From an uncultured Acidobacteriia bacterium (GTDB taxonomy: Bacteria; Acidobacteriota; Terriglobia; Bryobacterales; Bryobacteraceae), in the NCBI GenBank assembly GCA_903881085.1, contig CAIRSA010000314.1, positions 1 through 42,989 on the forward strand: DNA of 42,989 nucleotides. Direction: 5' to 3'. Position numbers and translations under genes: made by a program. Below the pieces are notes generated by a model. That model saw only the letters and a program-made list of their open reading frames with translations, ran no database searches and was not told where the DNA came from. Shown here in pieces: positions 1-10,842 of this stretch. Numbering within the stretch: the first letter of the stretch is position 1; every line of letters starts with the position of its first letter.

Positions 1-24
1 ACGCGGGCTGTCCCCAGGTTCAGG

Positions 25-1074
25 TCAAATCGTGGGGTAGTCGGTGTAGCCTTTGGGGCCTGGGGTGTAAAAGGTTGCCTGGTCGGGAGTGTTGAGCGGA
101 GCGTCCTTTTCGAAGCGGGTGACCAGGTCGGGGTTGGCAAGGTAGGTGGAGCCGAACACGATGGCATCCGCAGTGCCTGCGGCGAGGGTGGCATCGGCTT
201 CAGCTTTCAGGTAGCCGCCGCCGGCAAGGAAAGTCCCTTTGAAGGCCGAGCGAAGGACGGTTTCGGCTCCGATGCCTGCTCGCATTACATGCACATACGC
301 GGGCTTCAGCGCGTTGAGGGCTTCGACCAGGGCTGTATAGGTGGGGAGCGGATCGGGATCCTGGATGTCGTTGAACTTCATGCCGGGGCTGACCTTGATA
401 CCTACCTTACCAGCCGAACCGGCGGCGGTGCTCATTGCTTGCATGGTTTCGACGACAAACCGAATGCGGTTCTCGATGGAGCCACCATAGGCGTCTGTAC
501 GCTGGTTGGAGCCGGGGGCGAGAAACTGGTTGGGGAGGTATCCGGAGGCGGCGTGGAGCTCGACGCCATCGAAACCCGCAGCGAGGGCGTTTTTGGTGGC
601 CTCGGCGAATTCAGCGATGACGGAGGGAATCTCTTCCGTGGTGAGGGCGCGCGGCGTATCGTTGGGTTGCATGCCCTGTGCGTCGGTCCACATTTGCCCG
701 GCGGCCTGGATGGCGGACGGGGCGACGGGCGGGCCCGAGATGGTGCGGTTGGCGCTGTGGGCGATACGGCCGACGTGCATGAGCTGCATGAAGATGTGGC
801 CGCCAGAGACGTGGACTGCCTCGGCTACGGCGCGCCAGGCTTTGATCTGGTCTTCATTATAGATGCCGGGCGTGCGGGCATAGCCCAGTCCCATGGCGGA
901 GGGGGCCACGCCTTCGGTGATGATGAGTCCGGCATCCGCGCGCTGGCCGTAGTATTCGGCGGTGAGCGCGGGGACGACACCTTGGTAGTCGGCGCGGGAT
1001 CGGGTCATCGGTGCCATCACAATTCGGTTGCGGAGCGTGTAATCGCCCAGGGTCAGGGTTGAGAAGAGGTTCAT
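25..1074 (-). CDS. Old yellow enzyme family alkene/ene reductase
   Basis: A 349-residue FMN-dependent (beta/alpha)8-barrel flavoprotein of the OYE/NemA family, which reduces activated C=C bonds or nitro/nitrate esters with NAD(P)H in the cytoplasm. Seen in the sequence: N-terminal 'LRNRIVMAPMTRSRA' (residues 14-28, FMN-binding strand), 'GGHIFMQLMHVGRI' (91-104), and the substrate-binding region 'VELHAASGYLPNQFL' (171-185) followed by 'YGGSIENRIRF'. Length and full span match single-domain OYEs (about 350-370 aa). Oddity: the His-x-x-His/Asn pair that hydrogen-bonds the substrate is His174-Ala-Ala-Ser177 here, so the second residue is Ser. The following Tyr179 is conserved. The gene is followed at a distance by the ligase gene on the same strand (about 180 bp gap), so co-transcription is uncertain. 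The true substrate cannot be read from sequence. Confidence 0.95.
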   Translation of the reverse strand: MNLFSTLTLGDYTLRNRIVMAPMTRSRADYQGVVPALTAEYYGQRADAGLIITEGVAPSAMGLGYARTPGIYNEDQIKAWRAVAEAVHVSGGHIFMQLMHVGRIAHSANRTISGPPVAPSAIQAAGQMWTDAQGMQPNDTPRALTTEEIPSVIAEFAEATKNALAAGFDGVELHAASGYLPNQFLAPGSNQRTDAYGGSIENRIRFVVETMQAMSTAAGSAGKVGIKVSPGMKFNDIQDPDPLPTYTALVEALNALKPAYVHVMRAGIGAETVLRSAFKGTFLAGGGYLKAEADATLAAGTADAIVFGSTYLANPDLVTRFEKDAPLNTPDQATFYTPGPKGYTDYPTI

Positions 1075-1255
1075 AGGTTCCTTTTGATCAGATGCTTTCA
1101 GGGTAGCAGGGGGAACAGGGAAGTTTTGTGAATGTTGGGTTAGCAGTCACTTTTTTACAGGATTAGGGTACCTGCTTGCGAACTCCGCCAACTAGTCTGT
1201 TTGAGCTGAACAAGCCTGACAGGGAATCAATTCAAGTTTTGTGAAGGGACTTGAC

Positions 1256-2716
1256 TCAGAGGAAAGAGTGCGACGGGTCCACGGGGACCATTGCATGCAG
1301 GCTGCGGCGGTGGACTTTGCCCGTGAGGCCTTTGGGGAGCTGGGCGATGAAGAAGATCTGTTCGGGGGCTTTGTAGTCGGCCAGGTGTTGGCGGGTGAAT
1401 TCGATTAGTTCGCCCGTAGTAACTTGATGTTCAGGGCGGAGGGCGATGAAGGCAGCCACCTGTTGGCCAAGCACGGGGTCCGGGAGGCCGATGACGCCGG
1501 CTTCGAGCACAGCGGGGTGCCGGTAGAGGGCTTCTTCGACTTCTTGCGGGGAGATGTTGGAGCCGGCGCGCACGATGATTTCTTTGAGACGGCCGCGGAA
1601 CACGTAGTAGCCGTCGGGGTCGAGCGAGGCGAGGTCGCCGGTGTGGAGCCAGCCGTCTTGAATGAGGGCGGCGGTGGCCTGGGGATCGTCCCAATAGCCG
1701 ATGCAAATGCCTTGGCTGCGCACGATGACTTCGCCGGTTTCGCCTGGGGCGACGTTGTTTCCGCTGGGGTCGATGAGGCGGATCTCCATCCCGCGGACGG
1801 CGCGGCCGAAGGAGCCGGCGCGGACGGCGGAGGGAGGGTTGCAGGCAATGGGGAAGGCTTCGGTCATGCCATAGAATTCTACGATGGGGACTCCGAAGAG
1901 GCTTTGTACGCGTTGCTGGAGGGCAACGGGTACGGTGTCTCCGGCGGCAAGCATCACGCGGATGGAGCTCATGTCGCGCGGGTTTCGGGCCTGTTCCTCG
2001 GCGAGGGCGTGGACCATTGCGGGGAGACCTCCGCTGAAAGTGCAGCGGTAACGTTCAATGGTGTCGAGGACTGCGGCCGGTTGAAAGGCGGGGAGGATAT
2101 AGGCGGTTGAGCCGATGTGAATGGCGCGGAGGAGTGCGCAAATGCCGGACATGTGCATCATGGGCGGGGTGAGCATGGCTATTTCGGCACCTTGCATGGT
2201 TACCGATTCGACGAGCATCTGGGTGCAGGCGAGAAGGGTGGTTTGAGAGTGCGTCGCGCCTTTAGGGCGGGAGGTGGTGCCGGAGGTGTAGACGATGACG
2301 GCGGGCTGGTTTGGGTCTGTTTCGGGTAGGGTGGCTGGGGCGGCGTCCAGAGTTGGGAGGGCTTGCAAGACGTTGGGTCCTGCGGCGGCGCCAAAGCTGG
2401 GTTCGCTGAAGCAGAGGCGGGCGGCGGAATGCTGTAGGACGAAGGCGATTTCGGGGGCTTTGAGGCGGGTGTTAACGGGGACGGCGATGAGGCCGGCCTT
2501 GATGGTGGCGATGAGAAGCTGGATGGTTTCGATGGAATTGGGCCAGTGGATGGCTACGCGGTCTTGAGGCTGGAGGCCTTGTTGCAGCAGCCAGGCGGCT
2601 AGGGCGTTGCTGGTGGTTTCCAGTTGCTGCCAGGTTATGGCTTGGGTGGGGGAGTGGAAGGCGGTGGCGGTGGGGTTCGCGGCGGAGGTATTGCGGAGGA
2701 TTTGCGCGAGGGTCAT
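1256..2716 (-). CDS. AMP-dependent acyl-CoA synthetase/ligase (ANL superfamily)
   Basis: An adenylate-forming enzyme of about 486 residues that should activate a carboxylic acid with ATP and transfer it to CoA. Visible motifs: P-loop A3 'VYTSGTTSRPKGAT', A5 'EFYGMTEA', the hinge/A8 region 'GWLHTGDLASLDPDGYY' and 'FRGRLKEIIVRAGSNISP', and the C-terminal catalytic Lys in 'LPKGLTGKVHRR' (A10). The open frame runs up to 2857, but that part would overlap the katG leader. The ATG at 2716 begins the recognisable N-terminus ('MTLAQILRNTSAANP'), so it is preferred. No Shine-Dalgarno precedes it; instead TAAAAT lies 7 nt upstream, suggesting a leaderless transcript. It diverges from katG. Fatty-acid or aryl-acid substrate cannot be decided. 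Confidence 0.92.
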   Translation of the reverse strand: MTLAQILRNTSAANPTATAFHSPTQAITWQQLETTSNALAAWLLQQGLQPQDRVAIHWPNSIETIQLLIATIKAGLIAVPVNTRLKAPEIAFVLQHSAARLCFSEPSFGAAAGPNVLQALPTLDAAPATLPETDPNQPAVIVYTSGTTSRPKGATHSQTTLLACTQMLVESVTMQGAEIAMLTPPMMHMSGICALLRAIHIGSTAYILPAFQPAAVLDTIERYRCTFSGGLPAMVHALAEEQARNPRDMSSIRVMLAAGDTVPVALQQRVQSLFGVPIVEFYGMTEAFPIACNPPSAVRAGSFGRAVRGMEIRLIDPSGNNVAPGETGEVIVRSQGICIGYWDDPQATAALIQDGWLHTGDLASLDPDGYYVFRGRLKEIIVRAGSNISPQEVEEALYRHPAVLEAGVIGLPDPVLGQQVAAFIALRPEHQVTTGELIEFTRQHLADYKAPEQIFFIAQLPKGLTGKVHRRSLHAMVPVDPSHSFL

Positions 2717-2723
2717 GGGGATT

Positions 2724-2751
2724 ATTTTACCGCTCCCTTGCGAATCTGCAA
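2724..2751 (-). promoter_or_regulatory. Candidate promoter of the acyl-CoA ligase gene (leaderless type)
   Basis: On the minus strand a -35-like TTGCAG (2751-2746) and a -10-like TAAAAT (2729-2724) are separated by 16 bp. The ATG at 2716 begins 7 nt after the -10, so transcription would start at or next to the start codon. Pattern match only. Confidence 0.45.
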
Positions 2752-2760
2752 CGGTGCTCC

Positions 2761-2787
2761 ACTTGCAGGTGGTAAAGGAATGCAAGT
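2761..2787. promoter_or_regulatory. Operator-like dyad between ligase gene and katG
   Basis: ACTTGCA (2761-2767) and TGCAAGT (2781-2787) form a perfect 7-bp inverted repeat with 20 bp between arm starts, about two helical turns. It sits in the 144-bp divergent region, upstream of katG (ATG 2861). It could bind a dimeric regulator of one or both genes; regulator identity is unknown. Confidence 0.45.
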
Positions 2788-2812
2788 CGAAATTGCGAGT
2801 GGCACGATTTAG

Positions 2813-5041
<2,229 letters not shown>

Positions 5042-5054
5042 GCTAACCGAACTA

Positions 5055-5256
5055 CGGGAATACACGACTCTGCAAACCAGGGACTGCCACCGTTTTCCGG
5101 CGATTTCTGCGGGAAAAGGGCTGGCTGTCCCTGTTTGCCCCACGAGATACCGCCCGCAATGCGAGTCACCCGGCAGGTGACGAGCACGTTGTATGCAACC
5201 GATGCTAAACGTTAGAGATACCTCTTCCAGCTGCGTTCAACTGCTCTTTCTCGGTT
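5055..5256 (+). repeat. Dispersed structured repeat A, copy 1
   Basis: This 202-bp stretch matches 24019-24220 in the same orientation with no net length difference and substitutions scattered through it. It contains a long imperfect hairpin: CAGGGAC-T-GCC near 5078 pairs with GGC-T-GTCCCTG near 5130, with an inner TTTTCC/GGAAAA stem. A second hairpin (GTCACC/GGTGAC) lies near 5165-5182. No coding frame is shared. It looks like a non-autonomous, REP/MITE-like element; it lies between katG and the SDR gene. Confidence 0.8.
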
Positions 5257-5293
5257 TATCAGGGATAATGGGTAGACCGCCAAGGAAATCCGC

Positions 5294-6766
5294 TTGCACG
5301 ATACAAACAAAAATTGCGCTGAGGCGCCGCTGCTGGAACGCGTTCGTTCCGTTACTGAGTTTCTGGAATCGATCGCCGGCAATCGCGAAGCGCTGAGGGA
5401 CGTGCCAGCCGATCAACGCGAGCGGCTGCATCGGGCCATCGCCGAGGCTTTCCTTCCGGATCCGGTGGCGCGGCGGAAGCGGTTGCAGGCCGAGGCGCGC
5501 GAACGGACGGCGGCGCGGATCGCGCGGGAGCAGGCAGTTCTGGGCGATACGGGTATTCGGGCGCTGCGGCGGAAGGTGGAGTTCACCACGCCCAATGTGT
5601 TTGCGCCGGCGGACTTCGAGGAGAAGGAAAGCCCGGCGGAGGTCGACCCGCAACATTGCTACATCTGCAAAGAGAAGTTCACCCAGGTCCACCACTTTTA
5701 TGACCAGATGTGTCCGGCATGCGCGGAGTTCAATTTCAATAAGCGCACGGAGTTGGCCGATTTGCGTGGGCGCGTGGCGCTGCTCACCGGTGGGCGGGTA
5801 AAGATCGGTTATCAGGCCGGGTTGAAGCTGCTGCGGGCGGGCGCCAGTTTGATTGTGACGACGCGGTTTCCACGCGATTCGGCGCAACGTTATGCGCGCG
5901 AACCAGACTTCGGCGAATGGGGACACCGGCTTGAGATTTTTGGCTTGGATCTGCGCAGCCCGTTAAGCGTTGAGGCGCTGTGCAGGCATCTAATGGAGAC
6001 TCGCGAGCGGCTGGATTTCATTATCAACAATGCCTGTCAGACGGTGCGGCGGCCGCCAGAGTTTTACGCGCACATGATGGAGGGCGAGCGGGCTGCGCTG
6101 GTGCTGATGCCGGCCGAGGCGGGCCGGTTGCTGGGAGTTTGCGGCGAGGCGGCGGGTTGGACCAGCAAGTCGGCGGAGTTGTCGCAGGTGCCGTTGCTGG
6201 TGGAGGATCTGACGAAGCAGGAGCATCTGTTTCCCGCAGGTGTCCTGGACCAGGATTTGCAACAGGTCGATCTGCGTGGGCGGAATTCGTGGCGGCTATT
6301 AATGGCTGAGGTATCTTCGGTGGAGTTGCTGGAGGTGCAGTTGATCAATGCGGTAGCGCCGTTCATCATCAACGCGCGGTTGAAGCCGTTGATGCTGCGG
6401 ACTGCTGAGCGCGATAAACACATTGTAAACGTGTCGGCGATGGAAGGGCAGTTCTACGGCCACCGCAAAACAACGCGGCACCCGCATACCAACATGGCCA
6501 AGGCGGCACTCAATATGATGACGCGGACATCGGCGATGGATTACTTCAACGATGGCATCCATATGAACAGCGTGGATACGGGATGGGTGACGGACGAAGA
6601 TCCCATGCCCATTGCGGCGCGCAAGGTTGTGGAGCAGCGCTTTCATCCGCCGCTGGATATTGTGGACGGGGCGGCGCGGATTGTGGACCCGATTATTCAC
6701 GGGTTCAATACGGGCGAACACGTCTGGGGTAAGTTTCTGAAAGATTATAAGCAGACGGACTGGTAG
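5294..6766 (+). CDS. Zn-knuckle SDR-family oxidoreductase, non-canonical active site
   Basis: A 490-residue protein with an Arg-rich helical N-terminus (1-110), a putative zinc knuckle with two C-x2-C pairs (Cys122/125 in 'CYICKEKF', Cys140/143 in 'CPACAEFN'), and a Rossmann short-chain dehydrogenase domain (about 158-490). The cofactor loop is '[11 protein letters not shown]', followed by '[12 protein letters not shown]' and the Ser381 motif '[11 protein letters not shown]'. The expected YxxxK reads 'TNMAK' (Thr399, Lys403), so the usual catalytic Tyr is not in place; a long insertion (about 262-345) splits the fold. The start is TTG at 5294 with AAGGA upstream (5283-5287), and GATAAT at 5264 is a possible -10. 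The family appears conserved but its substrate is not known to me; NAD(P) binding is likely, redox activity less sure. Confidence 0.85.
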   Translation: MHDTNKNCAEAPLLERVRSVTEFLESIAGNREALRDVPADQRERLHRAIAEAFLPDPVARRKRLQAEARERTAARIAREQAVLGDTGIRALRRKVEFTTPNVFAPADFEEKESPAEVDPQHCYICKEKFTQVHHFYDQMCPACAEFNFNKRTELADLRGRVALLTGGRVKIGYQAGLKLLRAGASLIVTTRFPRDSAQRYAREPDFGEWGHRLEIFGLDLRSPLSVEALCRHLMETRERLDFIINNACQTVRRPPEFYAHMMEGERAALVLMPAEAGRLLGVCGEAAGWTSKSAELSQVPLLVEDLTKQEHLFPAGVLDQDLQQVDLRGRNSWRLLMAEVSSVELLEVQLINAVAPFIINARLKPLMLRTAERDKHIVNVSAMEGQFYGHRKTTRHPHTNMAKAALNMMTRTSAMDYFNDGIHMNSVDTGWVTDEDPMPIAARKVVEQRFHPPLDIVDGAARIVDPIIHGFNTGEHVWGKFLKDYKQTDW

Positions 6767-6781
6767 CCGGAGGACCGCACC

Positions 6782-7543
6782 CTATCGGGCATTGCGCAGC
6801 TTGCGGAAAGCGAAGCAGGTTGCCAGGGCGCTGGCAAGCAGCCAGGCGGTGCAGGGCTCAGGCACGCTGCCGACCGTTCCATTGACCGTGAGTGCCCACT
6901 GTTGCAGCGTCCCAGTGGAGCCCACCGTGGGACCAGGCGCATTGTCTGTCAGCAGCAGGACCCAATAACCGGCCACCGGCTGTCCGGAAAAGGCGGTTGA
7001 AAAGCCGTTGTTCGCGGATGAGAACGCTGAGGTTGTGAAGTAGCCTGTGGAGCCGGCGGAGTTGCCGGGGATGTAATCGATGGCCCCCAAGGCGGCGGCG
7101 GTAGCCCACAGGTCGCCAGTAAAGGTGGAGTTGAAGTCGTAGTTATCGCCACCGCTCGGCGCGCCAAAGGGGGCGGAGTAGCCAAAATCATTCGGATCGC
7201 TGGAGAGTTTTCCGGGGCGGGAGAAGAGGGTTACGACCGTACCATACATGGTGGTTTGGGTGGCATCGGTAAAGTGCATCAACGTGGCAATCAGATCGCC
7301 GGAGGCCTCGTGCTGGAATCCGATAAGGCTTACCGTGAGCAGGTTGGAATTCGATAACAGCCCCACATCCGTGATGTTCAAAAAACAGGCTAACTGCCCG
7401 GGTGTGGCGTTATCAATCGCATCGGGAATGTTATTGAAGCCAGTTCCGCAGGTACCGGAATTGTAGGTCTGCGTGGCGAACATCGCCGTGGAGAACACAA
7501 GCAACAAGGTGGAGCCAGTGAAAAACGAATGAATGGATTTCAT
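6782..7543 (-). CDS. PEP-CTERM sorting-domain protein with P-domain-like C-terminus
   Basis: A 253-residue exported protein. It has a signal peptide (about 1-23, ending 'STAMFATQ'), a beta-rich central region, and a stretch near residues 180-225 with the pattern 'GYWVLLLTDNAPGP...LQQWALTVNG' that resembles the proprotein-convertase P-domain fold. It ends with a textbook PEP-CTERM tail: Val-Pro-Glu-Pro at about 227, a hydrophobic segment, then an Arg/Lys cluster 'FRKLRNAR'. Such tails are processed by an exosortase and direct surface or EPS-associated display; no exosortase gene is in the window. It starts 12 bp after the stop of the TIGR03790-type gene, with AAGGAG about 9 nt before the ATG, so the two probably form an operon. 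The role is unknown. Confidence 0.85.
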   Translation of the reverse strand: MKSIHSFFTGSTLLLVFSTAMFATQTYNSGTCGTGFNNIPDAIDNATPGQLACFLNITDVGLLSNSNLLTVSLIGFQHEASGDLIATLMHFTDATQTTMYGTVVTLFSRPGKLSSDPNDFGYSAPFGAPSGGDNYDFNSTFTGDLWATAAALGAIDYIPGNSAGSTGYFTTSAFSSANNGFSTAFSGQPVAGYWVLLLTDNAPGPTVGSTGTLQQWALTVNGTVGSVPEPCTAWLLASALATCFAFRKLRNAR

Positions 7544-7555
7544 GTTGTAGGCTCC

Positions 7556-9583
7556 TTAATTAATGGTCACGGTCACGGAAGTAGTTTGCCCCAAACAGGT
7601 GACAGTGACAGACGCCGTGGCTGGGCCCGGGCCGGTTGTAAAAGCGGCAAAACCTACTTGAGATTGGGCGGGAATGGTTACGGTAGGTGGCAGCCCGCTG
7701 GTAGCGGCGGGATTGTTGGAACTGAATGACACCACCGCGCCACCCGCAGGTGCGGGGACACTGAGGATGACCTCCACATAATTTGCGATTCCGGAGTTGG
7801 CGACCGGTGTATTCACGAATACGTTGCTAAACACAGGCAGGATATTCAACGTGGTTTCCGCGGATACGCCGCCGTAGGTAGCAGTGATGACTGCCGGCTT
7901 GGCAACCGAAGTTGCGAGAGTGGAGATTGTAAGGCTGACTTTGGACTGCCCGGCGGGAATGAAGATGGAGGCAGGCACCGAGGCCGAAGGGTCAGAGCTT
8001 TGCAGATTCACGGTGATTCCACCGGCGGGGGCACTTCCATTCAGATACAGGGTGGCGCCCACACTGTTGCCGCCGGAAGTGCCGGGCTGGTTGAGTTGAA
8101 TGAAGCCCAGGAGCGGATAGGCAGAGATGGAGTTCTGCAGCACGATTGCGCCTGAGGTGGCGGTGATCATGGAGTATGGGTAGTTCGTCTGGGGCAACGT
8201 GGCGATGGAGAACGAGGCAGAGGTGGAACCCGCCGGAACAGTGACGGAGGCGGGCGTTGTGGCCACGGTGGGGTCACCGCTGGTGAGTGCAAAGGTTGTC
8301 CCTCCGGCGGGAGCCGGAGATGGGATGGTGACTGTTCCGGTGGAGGGGAAGCCGCCGACCAGTTCGCGGGTGGAGATAGAGAGCGAAGGTATCGCGGCTG
8401 GTGGATTGAAGGGGGCGCGTCCGGTGGATGGAAATGGACGGTAGAGAGGATCGCCAATGTTGACAATCATCCACTTCACCCAGCGTGTGTTGCGAAGGAA
8501 TGCGTCACCGATATTAGCGCCTTCCAGCAGATTACGGAACATGCCGGCAGGACGTACCATGCCTTCCAGATAGGGCTCATTCACTGCTCCGGAGGTAGCC
8601 GCGATGCCGGCGTTTAGGGCGTTGGCCGACCAGTTGAGGCCGCTGCGCGGATCGAGGGCGGAGGCGCTGTCCAGGTGCGTCCCAATGGCGCCGGGGGCCC
8701 AATTGAACACGCTTGCGCCGTTATAGTGATTCAAGGCGTACCAACCTGAGTAGAGAGCCACAGGGCTGCCATCCGCGGGGCATTTGGCTGGAGCGCCGCC
8801 GGTGCCAAACTCGTCGGAGGTCGGCTCTTCGGTAACGGCAAAGCCTGCCGCTCGAAGAAAGTCCGCCCCGCGATGCAAATCCCAGTCGCCGGAGCGATAA
8901 CCAACGTCGGGCGCGAACGTCGGATCGACAGTCTCATCAATGCAGGCCGCGCCTGCAAGTGTTCCCGTGTTGGCAATGGCTTTATCTACTAAGCCATTGG
9001 CGATGGCGGAGGTTGAGCCATCCAGACGCCAGACGGAGTAGATGAGCAGGCTTCTAGCGGAGGCGCGATAGGCGGCAAAGGATTGAAAGGGCGGATAGAC
9101 CTGACCGAGGTTTTGAAAGTCTGCGTAATAGCGATGGGCGGCGGGGGGGCCGGGGAAGAAATAGGGTGAGACGGTATATTGGTCGAAAACATCAGCCAGG
9201 TAAGAATCCAGGGAGTAGATCGCATTGCCATCCGTGCGAAAGATCTGCACGGTATAGGGCCGCACGTAGGCGAGCACGATGTAGAGAATTTTGGTTTTGC
9301 CGATGGAGTTCAGGCAGCTCTGGACAGGCGTCTTCACATAGGTAACATAGTCGGCATAAAGGAGAATGGTGGCCGCAGGATCGGGCAAGGTGATGGGACA
9401 AAGATTTGCCGTGGAGGGCACGTCAAACCGCGCCTGGACGTAGTGGTTCTTGACGGCAACCGAATCGGCGGAGTTGGTGGCGTAGACGATTAAGGTTCTT
9501 GACGCCAGTGGATCCTGTGTAGCGAGAGCAGGCAGAGTGGCAAGCCCGCTGAAGACGACGAACAAAAGCGCGTTTAGTTTCAA
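7556..9583 (-). CDS. TIGR03790-type secreted protein with three Ig-like C-terminal repeats
   Basis: A 675-residue exported protein. After a signal peptide (1-21, 'LATLPALA') comes a domain of about 360 residues that I recognise as TIGR03790-like: an early 'VVxNxxxxxSvxVxxxYxxxR' pattern ('NSADSVAVKNHYVQARFDVP'), 'LYSGWYALNHY' in the middle and 'NIGDPLYRPF' at the end. The rest (about 395-675) is three roughly 90-residue beta-sandwich repeats, each with 'APAGG' and 'PAGS/PAGQ/PAQS' strands. The start is TTG at 9583, five nt after GGAGG. The family has no established function but co-occurs with PEP-CTERM systems, which fits the PEP-CTERM gene 12 bp downstream. A surface-exposed enzyme or adhesin is possible. 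Confidence 0.8.
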   Translation of the reverse strand: MKLNALLFVVFSGLATLPALATQDPLASRTLIVYATNSADSVAVKNHYVQARFDVPSTANLCPITLPDPAATILLYADYVTYVKTPVQSCLNSIGKTKILYIVLAYVRPYTVQIFRTDGNAIYSLDSYLADVFDQYTVSPYFFPGPPAAHRYYADFQNLGQVYPPFQSFAAYRASARSLLIYSVWRLDGSTSAIANGLVDKAIANTGTLAGAACIDETVDPTFAPDVGYRSGDWDLHRGADFLRAAGFAVTEEPTSDEFGTGGAPAKCPADGSPVALYSGWYALNHYNGASVFNWAPGAIGTHLDSASALDPRSGLNWSANALNAGIAATSGAVNEPYLEGMVRPAGMFRNLLEGANIGDAFLRNTRWVKWMIVNIGDPLYRPFPSTGRAPFNPPAAIPSLSISTRELVGGFPSTGTVTIPSPAPAGGTTFALTSGDPTVATTPASVTVPAGSTSASFSIATLPQTNYPYSMITATSGAIVLQNSISAYPLLGFIQLNQPGTSGGNSVGATLYLNGSAPAGGITVNLQSSDPSASVPASIFIPAGQSKVSLTISTLATSVAKPAVITATYGGVSAETTLNILPVFSNVFVNTPVANSGIANYVEVILSVPAPAGGAVVSFSSNNPAATSGLPPTVTIPAQSQVGFAAFTTGPGPATASVTVTCLGQTTSVTVTIN

Positions 9584-9797
9584 GTTTTCCTCCGGATAAC
9601 CGAGTAGCAGGTACGGTCGTGGCCTTAGCTTAGTACCAATTGGCTATAACCATCTGCTCTCGATTGTTCCACCTTTCGCCCGGAAGAGCAAGTTAAATTG
9701 TTGTTAAGAGGCGTGCTGTTAATACTTTAGATGGGGAATTTACTGGGCAATGGCTTTATTCTGCCGGTGGCGAGTAATAGCAGAACCGCAAGGGCGG

Positions 9798-9824
9798 TTG
9801 CACCACGATGCCTTGGCGTATAAT
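9798..9824 (+). promoter_or_regulatory. Candidate promoter of the lipase gene
   Basis: TTGCAC (9798-9803) and a perfect TATAAT (9819-9824), spacer 15 bp (short). A small hairpin (AACCGC-AAGG-GCGGTT, 9784-9799) overlaps the -35 region. The 276-bp divergent gap 9584-9858 holds nothing else I can identify. Confidence 0.4.
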
Positions 9825-9858
9825 GATCTCAACTTGAATTCGGAGTTATAGAAGCCAT

Positions 9859-10830
9859 ATGCCCAAGCCGATGCCCGCCGATACCTGGGATAACTTGTAC
9901 TATCCGCCGCCTGACTATCAATACTTCGAGGACTCCGCGGAGGTGGACTTTGAACCTGACGCGGCTGGCTTTTCGTGGCGGAATGCGTGGTGGCTGGCCG
10001 AGGCTTCGTTGCTTGCCTACGTCAAGAAGATGACATGGGATCAAGTGAAGGCGATACTGGCGGCGGCGCGGTTTGATGAGTCGCGTCAGTTGGGTGCGGA
10101 CCCGAAGAAGAGCACGAAGGGATTCATTGCCTGGCGGTCGGGGCCTTCGCCATTTGCCGTGGTAGCGTTCCGGGGCACCGATAACGATGACAAGCGAAAC
10201 TTAAATACCGATATGGACCTGGTGCCGGATGAGCGGGATGCCTACATCGTGCACCGCGGTTTCGGGCAGGCGCTGGACCAGGTGTGGGACTCCGAGGTTG
10301 TTCCGGCGCTCGGAGAATTCCTCAAGTTACATACGGGCGCGCCGGTTTACTTTACAGGACACAGCCTGGGGGCGGCGCTGGCAACGATCGCAGTGACCCG
10401 GTTTCACGGCGCGGAGTGTGGTCTATATACCTATGGCTCGCCGCGCTGCGGGGATGAGCGTTTTGTGCAGGCCGTGGAGGGCAAAACTCAGCGGGTTTTC
10501 CGGTTCGTGAATTGCCAGGATATCGTTACGCAGATTCCTCCAGAGATTGTGATGATGCCCTACTACCGGCATGTAGGTGTGGAGAAGTATATCAATAGGG
10601 ACGGGAATATTATCGAGAATCCGAACCCAGCAGAGAAGTTGATTGACGCCACCGTAGGTGCTGCGACTCACGACGGAAGGGTGGCGATCGACGCGATCGT
10701 GCACCCTTCGACGTTTGTCTCCGTAGCGGCGGAACGGCATGCGCTGCCGGATCCGCCGGCGTTTTTGCTTGGCAACCACACGCCGGCGAGATATTCCGTC
10801 CGGATCTGGAATCATTACTCCGGACGGTGA
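9859..10830 (+). CDS. Class 3 lipase-family alpha/beta hydrolase
   Basis: A 323-residue serine hydrolase of the fungal-type lipase (Lipase_3) family, expected to hydrolyse acylglycerols or other esters. The nucleophile elbow is 'FTGHSLGAALA' (Ser169). A plausible triad is Ser169, Asp221 ('NCQDIVTQIP', the family's 'D.Vp..P') and His238 ('YYRHVG'). The oxyanion strand is 'AVVAFRGTDND' (100-110), and 'YTYGSPRCGDERF' is the usual conserved block after the elbow. There is no signal peptide or membrane segment, so it is probably cytoplasmic or exported by an unrecognised route. Its stop is 12 bp from the stop of the convergent DinB-like gene. Confidence 0.88.
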   Translation: MPKPMPADTWDNLYYPPPDYQYFEDSAEVDFEPDAAGFSWRNAWWLAEASLLAYVKKMTWDQVKAILAAARFDESRQLGADPKKSTKGFIAWRSGPSPFAVVAFRGTDNDDKRNLNTDMDLVPDERDAYIVHRGFGQALDQVWDSEVVPALGEFLKLHTGAPVYFTGHSLGAALATIAVTRFHGAECGLYTYGSPRCGDERFVQAVEGKTQRVFRFVNCQDIVTQIPPEIVMMPYYRHVGVEKYINRDGNIIENPNPAEKLIDATVGAATHDGRVAIDAIVHPSTFVSVAAERHALPDPPAFLLGNHTPARYSVRIWNHYSGR

Positions 10831-10842
10831 TGCGGCCGAAGG

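Noticed and set aside
9584..9858. A riboswitch or small RNA in the gap between the TIGR03790 gene and the lipase gene
   Set aside because: Only a 6-bp hairpin and a promoter-like pair are visible; no conserved aptamer pattern was recognised.
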